DNA of 64,000 bases from Mycolicibacterium novocastrense (GCF_001570485.1 NZ_BCTA01000093.1:62001-126000); one strand, 5' to 3'. Positions 44,436 through 54,199 are shown, counted from the stretch's first letter. The notes: generated by a model from the sequence alone, not told the origin. Translations and numbers: made by a program.

Positions 44436-45781
44436 GCGGCGAGCATGGCTCCGCGGCCGCCGTGGAACTCCTGCCCGTTCACGGCCTACCCGAGTTCCGG
44501 CCCGGCGACGACCTCGCCGCGGCGATCGCCACGGCCGCACCGTGGCTGCGTGACGACGACATCGTCGTGGTCACGAGCAAGGTGATGTCGAAGTGCGAGG
44601 GCCGCATCGTCGATGCGCCGATCGACCCCGACGAACGCGACGTGCTGCGGCGCAGGCTCATCGACGCCGAGGCGGTTCGCGTGCTGGCGCGCAAGGGCCG
44701 CACGCTGATCACCGAGAACGCGATCGGCCTGGTCCAGGCCGCCGCGGGCGTCGACGGCTCCAACGTCGACTCCGCTGAACTCGCGCTGTTGCCAACCGAT
44801 CCCGATGCCAGCGCCGCCGCACTGGCCTCGGGTCTGCGCGAGCGGCTCGGCGTGACGGTCGGCGTCGTCGTCACCGACACCATGGGCCGGGCGTGGCGCA
44901 ACGGACAGACCGACGTCGCGATCGGCGCGGCGGGCGTGACCGTGCTGCACGGTTACGGCGGTTCGGTCGACCGGCACGGCAACGAACTGATCGTCACCGA
45001 GATCGCGGTCGCCGACGAGATCGCCGCGGCCGCGGATCTGGTGAAAGGCAAGCTGACCGACATCCCGGTCGCGGTGGTGCGCGGGCTGCGGTTGCCTGAC
45101 GACGGTTCCACTGCGCGCCGGCTGGTACGGGCGGGCGAGGAGGACCTGTTCTGGCTCGGCACCGAGGAGGCCATCGCGCTCGGCAGGAGCCAGGCACAGC
45201 TGCTGCGCCGGTCGGTGCGCCGCTTCACGGCCGAGCCCGTGGACCCCGCGATCGTGGAATCGGCTGTCGCCGAGGCCCTCACCGCGCCGGCACCGCACCA
45301 CACCCGACCGGTGCGGTTCGTGTGGTTACAGGACCCCGCCCGACGGTCGGTGCTGCTGGATCGGATGAAAGACAAATGGCGCGCCGACCTGTCCGCCGAC
45401 GGGCGTCCCGCGGACGCCGTCGAACGTCGCGTCGAGCGCGGCCGAATCCTCTACGACGCGCCGGAAGTGGTCATCCCGTTCCTGGTGCCCGACGGTGCGC
45501 ACAGCTACCCGGACGCCGACCGTACGGCCGCAGAGCACACGATGTTCACCGTCGCGGTCGGCGCGGCGGTGCAGGCGCTGCTGGTGGCGTTGGCCGTGCG
45601 GGGCGTCGGCAGCTGCTGGATCGGGTCGACGATCTTCGCCCCCGACATCGTCCGCGAGGAACTCGACCTGCCCGACGACTGGGAACCGTTGGGCGCGATC
45701 GCGATCGGCTACTCGCAGGACGGGACGCCGTCCGGTCCGCGGTCTCCCGTGCCGACCGACGGACTGCTGGTTCGCAAGTGA
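44432..45781 (+). CDS. fbiB: F420 gamma-glutamyl ligase / reductase FbiB
   Basis: A 449-residue bifunctional enzyme. The N-terminal CofE-like half (to about 245) carries VVTSKVMSKCEGR and VVVTDTMGRAWRNGQTDVAIG and adds glutamates to F420. The C-terminal half is an FMN nitroreductase-like domain (RRSVRRFTAEPVD onwards) that reduces dehydro-F420. ATGA overlap with fbiA at the start and GTGA overlap with the Nudix gene at the end show a coupled three-gene set. Confidence 0.95.
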   Translation: MSGEHGSAAAVELLPVHGLPEFRPGDDLAAAIATAAPWLRDDDIVVVTSKVMSKCEGRIVDAPIDPDERDVLRRRLIDAEAVRVLARKGRTLITENAIGLVQAAAGVDGSNVDSAELALLPTDPDASAAALASGLRERLGVTVGVVVTDTMGRAWRNGQTDVAIGAAGVTVLHGYGGSVDRHGNELIVTEIAVADEIAAAADLVKGKLTDIPVAVVRGLRLPDDGSTARRLVRAGEEDLFWLGTEEAIALGRSQAQLLRRSVRRFTAEPVDPAIVESAVAEALTAPAPHHTRPVRFVWLQDPARRSVLLDRMKDKWRADLSADGRPADAVERRVERGRILYDAPEVVIPFLVPDGAHSYPDADRTAAEHTMFTVAVGAAVQALLVALAVRGVGSCWIGSTIFAPDIVREELDLPDDWEPLGAIAIGYSQDGTPSGPRSPVPTDGLLVRK

Positions 45782-46314
45782 GCCTGCACGCTTCGGCGGT
45801 CGAGATCCTGACCCGTTGGCACGCACCGGATCCCGCACAGGACACCCTGCGGCACGCGGTGTTGGCGTTCCTGGCGGCCCGACCCGACGGTTGCCTGCGC
45901 CAATGCGCCCCCGGCCACGTCACCGGGTCGGCGCTCGTGCTCGACCACACCGGCACGCGCGCGCTGCTGACGCTGCACCCCCGATTCGGGCGATGGCTGC
46001 AACTCGGCGGGCATTGCGAGCCGACCGATTCCGATGTCGTGGCGGCCGCGCTGCGAGAAGCCACCGAGGAGTCCGGCATCGGGAATCTCACGATCGACCC
46101 GACCATGGCCGCGCTGCACGTGCACCCCGTCACGTGTTCGCTCGGGGTGCCGACCCGTCACCTCGACATGCAGTTCGTCGTGCGCGCCCCCGCCGGTGCT
46201 GAAATCGCGGTGAGCGACGAGTCTCTGGATCTGCGGTGGTGGCCGCTGGACGCGCTGCCCGAGGATTGCGATTTCGGCCTCACGCAGTTGGCGGCGGCCG
46301 CCCGTCATCGGTGA
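45778..46314 (+). CDS. Nudix hydrolase
   Basis: A 178-residue Nudix protein. The box GGHCEPTDSDVVAAALREATEESG (about 79-102, split here) keeps G-x5-E-x7-REATEE. An N-terminal helical extension of about 50 residues precedes it. It hydrolyses a nucleoside-diphosphate derivative; the substrate is unknown. GTG 45778 overlaps the fbiB stop. Confidence 0.85.
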   Translation: MSLHASAVEILTRWHAPDPAQDTLRHAVLAFLAARPDGCLRQCAPGHVTGSALVLDHTGTRALLTLHPRFGRWLQLGGHCEPTDSDVVAAALREATEESGIGNLTIDPTMAALHVHPVTCSLGVPTRHLDMQFVVRAPAGAEIAVSDESLDLRWWPLDALPEDCDFGLTQLAAAARHR

Positions 46315-46359
46315 TTTCGGTGTCCAAACGCTCGCTCAGCGACTGTGCGAGCACCGAAA
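46315..46359. terminator. Hairpin between convergent Nudix and manC genes
   Basis: TTTCGGTG (46315-46322) pairs with CACCGAAA (46352-46359), with an inner GCTCG/CGAGC pair. It starts right after the Nudix stop and lies 12 bases from the manC stop, so it may serve both directions. Confidence 0.55.
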
Positions 46360-46370
46360 ACCACTCCGAC

Positions 46371-47447
46371 TTATACGTCGGTGGAGAACCGTATTCCGCC
46401 GTCGGGAATCGTCACCCCCGGCCACACGCGGGCACCGCGAAGGAGTTCGCAGCGGGCACCGATGTCGGCGCCGTCGCCGATCACGCCGTCACGGATCAGC
46501 GCGCGCGGGCCGATTCGGGCACCGAACCCGACGATCGAGCGTTCGATCACCGCACCGGCGCCCACCCGCGCGCCGTCGAAGATGACCGCGCCGTCCAACC
46601 GTGCGCCACCGGCGATCTCGGCGCCGCGACCGACCACCGCGCCACCGATCAACAACGCCCCGGGAGCGACGCTGGCGCCGTCGTGCACCAGCTTTTCACC
46701 ACGGTGCCCGCCCAGCGCGGGTGACGGCGCGATACCACGCACCAGATCCGCCGACCCCCGTACGAAATCCTCCGGTGTGCCCATGTCGCGCCAGTACGTG
46801 GAGTCGACGTAGCCGCACACCCGAAGCCCGTCGGAGAGCAGGCCCGGAAACACCTCGCGTTCGACCGAAAGCGCCCGGCCCTTGGGTATGCGCTCGATCA
46901 CCTCGCGCTTGAACACATAGCAGCCCGCGTTGATCTGATCGGTCGGCGGGTCCTGCGTCTTCTCGAGGAAGGCGGTGACCATGCCGTCGGAATCGGTTGG
47001 CACACAACCGAATGCCCGCGGATCACCGACACGCACCAGGTGCAGCGTCACGTCGGCGGCGTTGCTCTCATGTGAGTCCAGCAGCGCGCGAAGGTCGGCC
47101 CCGGACAACACGTCGCCGTTGAACACCAGCGCGGTGTCGTGGCGTAACTTTCCGGTGACGTTCGCGATGCCGCCGCCGGTGCCCAGTGGTTCGGTCTCGA
47201 CGACGTATTCGATCTGCAGACCGAACTTGGAGCCGTCGCCGAACTCGGATTCGAACACCGCCGCCTTGTACGACGTGCCCAGCACGACGTGTTCGATACC
47301 GGCCTCGGCGATGCGCGACAGCAGGTGTGTCAGGAACGGCAGGCCGGCGGTCGGCAGCATCGGCTTGGGCGCGGACAGCGTCAGCGGTCGCAGCCGGGTG
47401 CCCAGACCGCCGACGAGGATGACGGCGTCGACGTGTGCGGGGTTCAC
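46371..47447 (-). CDS. manC: Mannose-1-phosphate guanylyltransferase
   Basis: A 358-residue sugar-nucleotidyltransferase. The N-terminal domain begins VILVGGLGTRLRPLTLSAPKPM (about 8-29, split here), the G-G-x-G-T-R-L signature, then LVFNGDVLSG and the sugar-binding FLEKTQDPPTDQINAGCYVF. The C-terminal third is a left-handed beta-helix of hexapeptide repeats (GAVVGRGAEIAGGARL and so on), usual for this GDP-mannose-forming type. It corresponds to Rv3264c. The start is GTG 47447, overlapping the wbbL stop by one base. Confidence 0.92.
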   Translation of the reverse strand: MNPAHVDAVILVGGLGTRLRPLTLSAPKPMLPTAGLPFLTHLLSRIAEAGIEHVVLGTSYKAAVFESEFGDGSKFGLQIEYVVETEPLGTGGGIANVTGKLRHDTALVFNGDVLSGADLRALLDSHESNAADVTLHLVRVGDPRAFGCVPTDSDGMVTAFLEKTQDPPTDQINAGCYVFKREVIERIPKGRALSVEREVFPGLLSDGLRVCGYVDSTYWRDMGTPEDFVRGSADLVRGIAPSPALGGHRGEKLVHDGASVAPGALLIGGAVVGRGAEIAGGARLDGAVIFDGARVGAGAVIERSIVGFGARIGPRALIRDGVIGDGADIGARCELLRGARVWPGVTIPDGGIRFSTDV

Positions 47448-48331
47448 TAGCGCCGTCCTTTCGCCCGTTTGCGTCGTGAGTTGCGGACCACCAGGCCCGC
47501 ACGCGCGGCGAGCGAGCTTCGGATCGTCCACCGCAGCGGACCCTGCCACCACCTGGGGTATCGATCCGCGAGGAAAGTGTAGGTGCTGGTGTGATGGGCG
47601 GCCAAGTTGCGCGCGGGGTCCTTGCCGGTCGCGTGACCCTTGTCGTGCAAAACCTCGGCGGCCGGGACGTACACGTTCTGCCAACCCGCCCGCGACAGCC
47701 GATCACCCAGGTCGACGTCCTCCATGTACATGAAATAGCGCTCGTCGAAGCCCGAGATCTCCTCGAACGCCGACCGGCGCAGCAACAGACACGATCCCGA
47801 CAGCCAGCCGACCGCGCGTTCGCTGGGCTCCCGGCGCTCCTGACGGTATTCGGCGGTCCACGGATTGGACTTCCAGAACGGCCCCACGACGGCGTGCATG
47901 CCGCCGCGCACCAGGCTGGGCTGGTGCCGGGCCGACGGGTACACCGAACCGTCCGGATCGCGGATCAGCGGGCCGAGCGATCCGGCACGCGGCCAGCGTG
48001 CGGCGGCCTCCAACAGGATGTCGATGGAGTGTGGGCCCCACTGCACGTCGGGGTTGGCCACGATGAAGAAGTCGTTGTTGTCCGAGTCCTTCAGATACTC
48101 GGCGACCGCGCGGTTCACCGCGCTGCCGTACCCGAGATTGCCGCCGGTGGGCAGCAATCGGGCGTTGGGATAGCGCGCGAGCGCCTCTTCGGGTGCGCCG
48201 TCGGTGGAGCCGTTGTCGGCCATCACGACTGTCACCGGCCGGTCGGTGGCGTGCGACAGCGACGCCAAGAACCGGTTGAGGTGCGGACCCGGTGAGTACG
48301 TCACCGTGACGACGACCAACTCGTCACTCAT
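47447..48331 (-). CDS. wbbL: Rhamnosyltransferase WbbL
   Basis: A 294-residue GT2 glycosyltransferase. The nucleotide-binding start is VVVTVTYSPGPHLNRFLASL and VVMADNGSTDGAPEEAL; the metal/donor motif is FIVANPDVQWGP; the acceptor loop has FMYMEDVDLGDRLSRAGW. It transfers rhamnose from dTDP-rhamnose onto decaprenyl-diphospho-GlcNAc, making the linker between peptidoglycan and arabinogalactan. It sits between manC and rmlD; rmlD encodes the last step of its donor's synthesis. Confidence 0.92.
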   Translation of the reverse strand: MSDELVVVTVTYSPGPHLNRFLASLSHATDRPVTVVMADNGSTDGAPEEALARYPNARLLPTGGNLGYGSAVNRAVAEYLKDSDNNDFFIVANPDVQWGPHSIDILLEAAARWPRAGSLGPLIRDPDGSVYPSARHQPSLVRGGMHAVVGPFWKSNPWTAEYRQERREPSERAVGWLSGSCLLLRRSAFEEISGFDERYFMYMEDVDLGDRLSRAGWQNVYVPAAEVLHDKGHATGKDPARNLAAHHTSTYTFLADRYPRWWQGPLRWTIRSSLAARAGLVVRNSRRKRAKGRR

Positions 48332-48349
48332 GTGGCACCGGTTCCGAAC

Positions 48350-49246
48350 TCACGGCGTCGAGGGTATCGGGCCGCCACGCCCGTACCGCGACAGCGCATC
48401 GGCCAACGCCTCGCGCCACGGCCGCAGCGGCGCCAGGCCCGCCTCGGCGGACCGTCGGCCCGACAGCGCCGTATACGCCGGGCGCCGCGCGGGCCGCGGC
48501 TTGTCGGCGCTGGCGACGGGCCGTACCCGCTCGGGGTCGGCGCCGACGGCCTCGAAGACCGCCCGCGCCTGGTCGTAGCGGCTGGCCTCACCGACGTTGG
48601 CGGCGTGCAGCACCGGTGCACGGATTGCGCCGTCGGCGATCTCCAGCAGCGCCGAGGCGAGATCACCGGCGTAGGTCGGAGACGCCATCTGGTCGGCCGC
48701 CGCCTCGACCGGGTCCTCACCGGCGGCCTTGCGGCGCATGGCCGCGGCGAAGTCGGTTCCGTCGGCGCCTTCGTACACCCACGATGTCCGCACGACGTGG
48801 GCGCTGGGTAGGGCGGCCAACACGGCCCGTTCCCCGGCGAGTTTGGTGCGGCCGTAGACGTTCACCGGCCCCGTCTCGTCGTCGATCTCATACGGGTGGC
48901 GCGCTGTGCCGGAGAACACGTAGTCGGTCGAGATGTGGACCAGGCGGGCTCCGACCGAGTTGCATGCCCGCGCGAGATGAGCCGGCCCGTCCGCGTTGAC
49001 CGCGTGCGCGCGGTCCGGTTCGGCCTGCGCCGCGTCCACATCGGTGACCGCGGCGCAGTTGATCACCACATCTCCGGGCTCGATGACACGCTGGGCGGCC
49101 GCCGGGTCGGTGATGTCGAGCTCCGACGACGTCAGCGCCAGTACCTCGCGGCCCTGCTGACGAGCTTGACCTGCAAGAACCCGACCGACCATGCCGCCCG
49201 CGCCGGGTATGACGATCCTGCCCGGTCCGCGAGAAGTCATGGTCAC
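48350..49246 (-). CDS. rmlD: dTDP-4-dehydrorhamnose reductase
   Basis: A 298-residue extended SDR. The Rossmann motif is IVIPGAGGMVGRVLA (about 11-25), the Asn-Cys-Ala motif VVINCAAVTDVD, and the catalytic YGRTK (Tyr/Lys near 131-135) with STDYVFSG. It makes dTDP-L-rhamnose, the donor for WbbL. GTG 49246 is used; ATG 49240 is equally possible. It is divergent from the LCP gene across 61 bp. Confidence 0.93.
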   Translation of the reverse strand: MTMTSRGPGRIVIPGAGGMVGRVLAGQARQQGREVLALTSSELDITDPAAAQRVIEPGDVVINCAAVTDVDAAQAEPDRAHAVNADGPAHLARACNSVGARLVHISTDYVFSGTARHPYEIDDETGPVNVYGRTKLAGERAVLAALPSAHVVRTSWVYEGADGTDFAAAMRRKAAGEDPVEAAADQMASPTYAGDLASALLEIADGAIRAPVLHAANVGEASRYDQARAVFEAVGADPERVRPVASADKPRPARRPAYTALSGRRSAEAGLAPLRPWREALADALSRYGRGGPIPSTP

Positions 49247-49295
49247 GAGTCTGGCACGCCGAGGCGCGCTACCCGCTTAGCGCCCATCTCGCCAG

Positions 49296-49301
49296 TAGCC
49301 T
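49296..49301 (+). promoter_or_regulatory. Leaderless-type -10 element before the LCP gene
   Basis: TAGCCT followed by 6 bases and the ATG at 49308, with no Shine-Dalgarno site. Confidence 0.5.
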
Positions 49302-49307
49302 GGGCTG

Positions 49308-50774
49308 ATGCCCGGTCGAATGCTCCGTGTCATCGCCGTGTCCGCGGCCTTGGCGATCGTGGTCGGTACCGGAGTCGCGTGGGGCAAGATCCGCTCGTTC
49401 GAATCCGGCATCAACCACATCTCGTCGATCGCGCTCGGAGAGGGCGGCGAAGACGGCGCGATCGACATCCTGCTCGTCGGTATGGACAGCCGCACCGACG
49501 CGCACGGCAATCCGCTGTCCCAGGAGGAACTGGCGACGCTGCGGGCGGGCGACGACGAAGCCACCAACACCGACACGATCATCCTGATCCGCGTCCCCAA
49601 CAACGGGAAGTCCGCCACCGCCATCTCGATCCCCCGCGACTCCTATGTCGAGGCACCGGGTATCGGCAAGATGAAGATCAACGGCGTGTACGGCTCGGAA
49701 CACCTCGAGAAGATGACCGAGCTCGTCGAGCAGAAGGGCATGGACCCGGCCGAAGCCGAACCGCAGGCGACCGAAGCCGGGCGCGAGGCCCTGATCAAGA
49801 CCGTGGCCAACCTCACCGGCGTCACCGTCGACCATTACGCCGAGGTGGGCCTGCTGGGCTTCGCGCTGATCACCGATGCCCTCGGCGGCGTCAACGTGTG
49901 CTTGAAAGAGCCTGTGTACGAACCGCTCTCGGGAGCCGACTTCCCTGCGGGCTGGCAGAAGCTGAACGGCCCGCAGGCGTTGAGCTTCGTCCGGCAGCGC
50001 CACGATCTGCCGCGCGGCGACCTCGACCGGGTGACGCGCCAGCAGGCGGTGATGGCTTCCCTTGCGCACGAGGTGATCTCCGGCAAGACGCTGTCGAGTC
50101 CGGCCACCTTGAACCGGCTGCAGGACGCGGTGCAGCGCTCCGTCGTGCTCTCCGACGGTTGGGACGTCATGCAATTCGCCGACCATCTGCAGAAGCTGGC
50201 CGCCGGAAACGTCGCGTTCGCCACCATTCCGGTGCTGCAGGAGAACGGCTGGAGCGACGACGGGATGCAAAGCGTCGTGCGGGTCGACGCCACCGAGGTC
50301 AAGAGTTGGGTCGAGGGCCTGCTGCACGAGCAGGACGAGGGCAAGACCGAGGAGATCGCCTACTCGCCCGACAAGACCACCGTGGAGGTCGTCAACGCCA
50401 CCGAGGTCAACGGTCTGGCCGCCGCGGTGTCGCAGGTGCTGGCCAACAAGGGGTTCACCCCCGGCGCGACGGGCAACCACGAAGGCGACCCGGTGGCCAG
50501 CAGCCAGGTGCGCGCCAACAAGACCGATGACCTTGGCGCACAGGCCGTCTCGAAGGATCTGGGCGGATTGGCGATCGTCGAGGACCCGTCGGTGGGCCCG
50601 GGGCACGTGCGCGTCGTGCTGGCCGACGACTACACCGGCCCGGGTTCCGGTCTGGACGGCAGCAGCGTTCCGACGCTCACGACCGATTCCGTTGCCGTCG
50701 GTTCGACCCAGACCGCCCCGCCCCCGTCGCCGATCCTGACCGCCGGATCCGACGATCCGGAATGCGTCAACTAA
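49308..50774 (+). CDS. lcp1: LytR-CpsA-Psr ligase (Lcp1-like)
   Basis: A 488-residue membrane-anchored enzyme. One N-terminal transmembrane helix (about 6-25), then the LCP domain (about 50-260): DILLVGMDSR, TDTIILIRVP, SIPRDSYV with the conserved Arg, and RQRHDLPRGDLDRVTRQQ. A C-terminal LytR_C domain (VEVVNATEVNGLA onward, about 362-450) and a Ser/Thr/Pro tail follow. It corresponds to Rv3267/Lcp1, which attaches arabinogalactan to peptidoglycan, consistent with the adjacent rmlD and wbbL. Confidence 0.9.
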   Translation: MPGRMLRVIAVSAALAIVVGTGVAWGKIRSFESGINHISSIALGEGGEDGAIDILLVGMDSRTDAHGNPLSQEELATLRAGDDEATNTDTIILIRVPNNGKSATAISIPRDSYVEAPGIGKMKINGVYGSEHLEKMTELVEQKGMDPAEAEPQATEAGREALIKTVANLTGVTVDHYAEVGLLGFALITDALGGVNVCLKEPVYEPLSGADFPAGWQKLNGPQALSFVRQRHDLPRGDLDRVTRQQAVMASLAHEVISGKTLSSPATLNRLQDAVQRSVVLSDGWDVMQFADHLQKLAAGNVAFATIPVLQENGWSDDGMQSVVRVDATEVKSWVEGLLHEQDEGKTEEIAYSPDKTTVEVVNATEVNGLAAAVSQVLANKGFTPGATGNHEGDPVASSQVRANKTDDLGAQAVSKDLGGLAIVEDPSVGPGHVRVVLADDYTGPGSGLDGSSVPTLTTDSVAVGSTQTAPPPSPILTAGSDDPECVN

Positions 50775-51514
50775 CGTCGAGCAGCGTGACGACAGTCAGC
50801 GGGGCAATCCTCGACCCGCTCATGGCCTCCGACCCCGCCGGCCCCCGCATCACCTACTACGACGACGCGAGCGGCGAACGCATCGAGCTGTCCACCGCCA
50901 CGCTTGCCAACTGGGCGGCCAAGACGGCCAACCTGTTACGCGACGAGTTGGGCGCAGGCCCGTCGTCTCGCATCGCGGTCTTGCTGCCCGCGCACTGGCA
51001 GAGCGCCGCCGTGTACTTCGGGATCTGGTGGATCGGCGCCGAGGTGGTGCTCGGGGACGCATCCGCGGATTCGGCCGATGTCGCGCTGTGCACCGCGGAC
51101 CGGTTGACCGAGGCGGACGAGGCTGTCGGGATGGGTAGCGGAACGGGTGAGGTTGCGGTGCTGTCGTTGGATCCGTTCGGCAAGCCCGCCGCCGATCTGC
51201 CGGTCGGCGTCACCGACTACGCCACCGCCGTACGGGTACACGGCGACCAGATCTCACCGGAGCGCATGCCCGGCCCGGCGCTCAACGGCCGCGGCGTCGA
51301 CGAGGTCCTCGCCGCGGCCCGCCAATCCGCGGCGGCACAGGGTCTCACCGCATCGGACCGCGTGCTGTCCAGCGCCGGATGGGACACCGCCGACGAACTC
51401 GTCGACCATATGCTGGCGGTCTTCGCCGTCGGCGCCTCGCTCGTGCAGGTGGCCCATCCCGACGCCACGCTGGCCGACCGCCGGCGGACAACCGAGAAGG
51501 TCACCAAGGGTTGA
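50762..51514 (+). CDS. TIGR03089 family protein (Rv3268-like)
   Basis: A 250-residue actinobacterial protein resembling the N-terminal part of AMP-forming acyl-CoA synthetases: ELSTATLANWAAKTANLLRDEL and AHWQSAAVYFGIWWIGAEVVLGD. It lacks the later adenylation motifs, so it is unlikely to be an active synthetase alone. Function unknown. The ATG at 50762 overlaps the LCP stop by 13 bp; a GTG at 50786 is an alternative start. Confidence 0.78.
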   Translation: MRQLTSSSVTTVSGAILDPLMASDPAGPRITYYDDASGERIELSTATLANWAAKTANLLRDELGAGPSSRIAVLLPAHWQSAAVYFGIWWIGAEVVLGDASADSADVALCTADRLTEADEAVGMGSGTGEVAVLSLDPFGKPAADLPVGVTDYATAVRVHGDQISPERMPGPALNGRGVDEVLAAARQSAAAQGLTASDRVLSSAGWDTADELVDHMLAVFAVGASLVQVAHPDATLADRRRTTEKVTKG

Positions 51515-51580
51515 GCAGCCAGCCCGGCGAAATCACGCTTTCGCTGCCGTAGAGGCCCTCCCGGTGCCACGCTGGACGGC

Positions 51581-53014
51581 GTGATCGACCGGCGCGAATT
51601 CTTCGTGCTGTCGGCGGGCGCAACGGCCGCCGTCGTGAGCGGCTGCTCGTCGCGGACACCCGAACCGGCTTCGGCCGATCAAGCCACCGGCCCGGCATTC
51701 GACATCACGTTCACGCCCGCGGAGGCGGACGTCGACCTGGGCGGGGTCACCGTGCGCACCTGGGCGTACCGCGACCAGGTGCCCGGCCCGCAGATCCGCA
51801 TCCGCAAAGGCGACAGAATGCGCGCACAGCTGAACAACGGGCTGCCCGCCCCGACCACCATCCACTGGCACGGCCTGGCCATCCCCAATGCCATGGACGG
51901 CGTGCCTGTGCTGACGCAGCCCGCCGTGCCCGCGGGCCAGTCGTTCACCTACGACTTCGTCGTGCCCGACGCCGGGACGTACTGGTATCACTCCCATGAG
52001 GGCACCCAACTCGACCGCGGGCTGTACGGCCCCCTGATCATCGAGGACCCCGCCGACGGCGCCGACTACGACGACGAACTGGTCGTGGTGCTCGACGATT
52101 GGGTCGACGGCACCGGGCGCACCCCCGACCAGGTCCTGGCGGACCTGAACAACGCGGGCATGCCGGCAATGCCGAACCTGCCGGACGCCGGCATCACCCC
52201 GGCCAGGCCGCTCGGCGACGACGGCGGCGACGTCACCTACCCTTACTACCTCATCAACGGGCGCGTGAGCGCCGATCCGCAGGTCGTCGATCACCGTGGC
52301 GGACAACGCATCCGGCTGCGGATCATCAACGCCGGCTCGGACACCGCGTTCCAGGTCGGCGTGCCCGGGCACCCGCTGCGGGTGATCGCGACCGACGGGT
52401 TCCCGGTCGAGTCCACGCAGACCGATTCGGTCATCCTCGGGATGGGCGAACGGGCCGACGCGATCGTCACCCTGCAGACGTCGGCCCCAATCATCGCCGC
52501 GGCGTACCGCAAGGACGGCTACGCGCGACTCGACATGCGCGTCGACAACAAGGCCGCCGCCGGCAACATCGACGACTACGTCGCAGCGCTGCGGACCCGA
52601 CCCCCGCTCGACACCGCGACGCTTGCGGCCACACCCGAGGTGAACCTGCCAGAGCGCACCGACCAACAGGTCATCGACATGCGGTTGGCCGGTCCGGTCA
52701 ACGGCTACACCTGGACGATCAACGGACGCCGCTACGACCCGCCCCGCGACGGATACCCGGTCACGCGCGGCCAACGTGTTCGCATCCGCTATGTGAACTC
52801 ATCGAAGATGTTTCACCCCATGCACTTACACGGGCACACGTTCCAGGTGATGGGAACCGAAGGTCCACGGGCTCGCAAGGACACGGTTCTGGTCGCGCCG
52901 CTGCGCACCGTCGACATCGACTTCGACACCGACAACCCGGGGCGCTGGATCACCCACTGCCACAACACGTATCACCTCGAGGCCGGGATGGCCACGTTCA
53001 TCGAGTACGCCTGA
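51581..53014 (+). CDS. Exported multicopper oxidase
   Basis: A 477-residue three-domain cupredoxin oxidase. A Tat-type signal (DRREFFVLSAGATAAVVSGC) ends in a lipobox (Cys22). Copper ligands: HWHGL (about 90), WYHSHEGTQ (about 129), HPMHLHGHTF (about 412) and HCHNTYHLEAGM (about 459-470), giving type 1 and trinuclear sites with axial Met. It resembles mycobacterial MmcO, which oxidises Cu(I) and Fe(II), protecting against copper. The start is GTG 51581. It converges on fadE25. Confidence 0.92.
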   Translation: MIDRREFFVLSAGATAAVVSGCSSRTPEPASADQATGPAFDITFTPAEADVDLGGVTVRTWAYRDQVPGPQIRIRKGDRMRAQLNNGLPAPTTIHWHGLAIPNAMDGVPVLTQPAVPAGQSFTYDFVVPDAGTYWYHSHEGTQLDRGLYGPLIIEDPADGADYDDELVVVLDDWVDGTGRTPDQVLADLNNAGMPAMPNLPDAGITPARPLGDDGGDVTYPYYLINGRVSADPQVVDHRGGQRIRLRIINAGSDTAFQVGVPGHPLRVIATDGFPVESTQTDSVILGMGERADAIVTLQTSAPIIAAAYRKDGYARLDMRVDNKAAAGNIDDYVAALRTRPPLDTATLAATPEVNLPERTDQQVIDMRLAGPVNGYTWTINGRRYDPPRDGYPVTRGQRVRIRYVNSSKMFHPMHLHGHTFQVMGTEGPRARKDTVLVAPLRTVDIDFDTDNPGRWITHCHNTYHLEAGMATFIEYA

Positions 53015-53035
53015 GCTAGCAGGCGAGCCCGGCGA

Positions 53036-54199
53036 CTACTTCAGCAGCGCGCGCGACATCACCACGCGCTGAATCTGGTTGGTGCCCTCGTAGATCTGGG
53101 TGATCTTGGCGTCGCGCATGAACCGCTCGACGGGGAAGTCGGTGGTGTAGCCGTAGCCGCCGAACAACTGCACGGCGTTGGTGGTCACCTCCATCGCGAC
53201 GTCGGACGCGAAACACTTCGACGCCGAGGAGATGAATCCGAGATCGGGCTCGCCGCGTTCGGCGCGAGCGGCCGCGGAGTACACCGTCAGCCGGGCGGCC
53301 TCGATCTTCATCGCCATGTCGGCGAGCATGAACTGCACGGCCTGGAAGTCGCCGATCGGCTTGCCGAACTGCTTGCGCTCCTTGACATATGCGATGGACG
53401 CGTCGAGTGCGCCCTGCGCGATGCCGACCGCCTGCGCCCCGATCGTCGGGCGGGTGTGGTCCAAGGTCGCCAGCGCGGTCTTGAACCCGGTGCCCTCGTC
53501 GCCGATGATTCGGTCGGCCGGAATCCGGCAGTCCTCGAAGTACAACTCGGTGGTGGGCGATCCCTTGATGCCCATCTTCTTCTCCTTGGCGCCGACGGAG
53601 AAGCCGGGATCGTCCTTGTGCACCACGAACGCCGAGATGCCGTTGGCCTTCTTGTCCGGATCGGTCACCGCCATCACCGTGTACCACGTCGACTGGCCGC
53701 CGTTGGAGATCCAGCACTTGGCGCCGTTGAGCACCCACTCGTCGCCCTCGCGGCGGGCCCTGGTGCGCATCGAAGCGGCGTCGCTGCCCGCCTCGCGCTC
53801 CGACAACGCGTACGACGCAACGGCTTCACCGGCGGCGATCGACGGCAGCACCTGCTTCTTGAGTTCCTCGCTGCCGCGCAGCAGCAGCCCCATGGTGCCC
53901 AGCTTGTTGCAGATCGGGATCAGCGACGACGACGCGCACACCCGCGCGACCTCTTCGATCACGATGCACGCCGCGATCGAGTCGCCGCCCTGACCGCCGT
54001 ACTCCTCGGGGATGTGGATGGCGGCCATGCCCGAAGCGGTCAGCGCCTCGAGAGCCTCACTGGTGTAGCGCGCCTTCTCGTCGACGTCGGCCGCGTGCGG
54101 GGCGATCTCCTTCTCGCAGAGGTCGCGCAGCACCGCACGCAGTTCGTTGTGCTCGTCGGAGAGCCGAAAGAGGTCGAATGACGGGTTGCCGATGGCCAT
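53036..54199 (-). CDS. fadE25: Acyl-CoA dehydrogenase FadE25
   Basis: A 387-residue flavoprotein of beta-oxidation. Seen: SYALSEREAGSDAASMRTRA, WVLNGAKCWISNGG, VHKDDPGFSVG, QFMLADMAMKIEAARL, and the C-terminal QLFGGYGYTTDFPVERFMRDAKITQIYEGTNQIQ (split here) carrying the catalytic Glu. Corresponds to Rv3274c. Its 3' end lies 21 bp from the multicopper oxidase stop. Confidence 0.95.
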   Translation of the reverse strand: MAIGNPSFDLFRLSDEHNELRAVLRDLCEKEIAPHAADVDEKARYTSEALEALTASGMAAIHIPEEYGGQGGDSIAACIVIEEVARVCASSSLIPICNKLGTMGLLLRGSEELKKQVLPSIAAGEAVASYALSEREAGSDAASMRTRARREGDEWVLNGAKCWISNGGQSTWYTVMAVTDPDKKANGISAFVVHKDDPGFSVGAKEKKMGIKGSPTTELYFEDCRIPADRIIGDEGTGFKTALATLDHTRPTIGAQAVGIAQGALDASIAYVKERKQFGKPIGDFQAVQFMLADMAMKIEAARLTVYSAAARAERGEPDLGFISSASKCFASDVAMEVTTNAVQLFGGYGYTTDFPVERFMRDAKITQIYEGTNQIQRVVMSRALLK

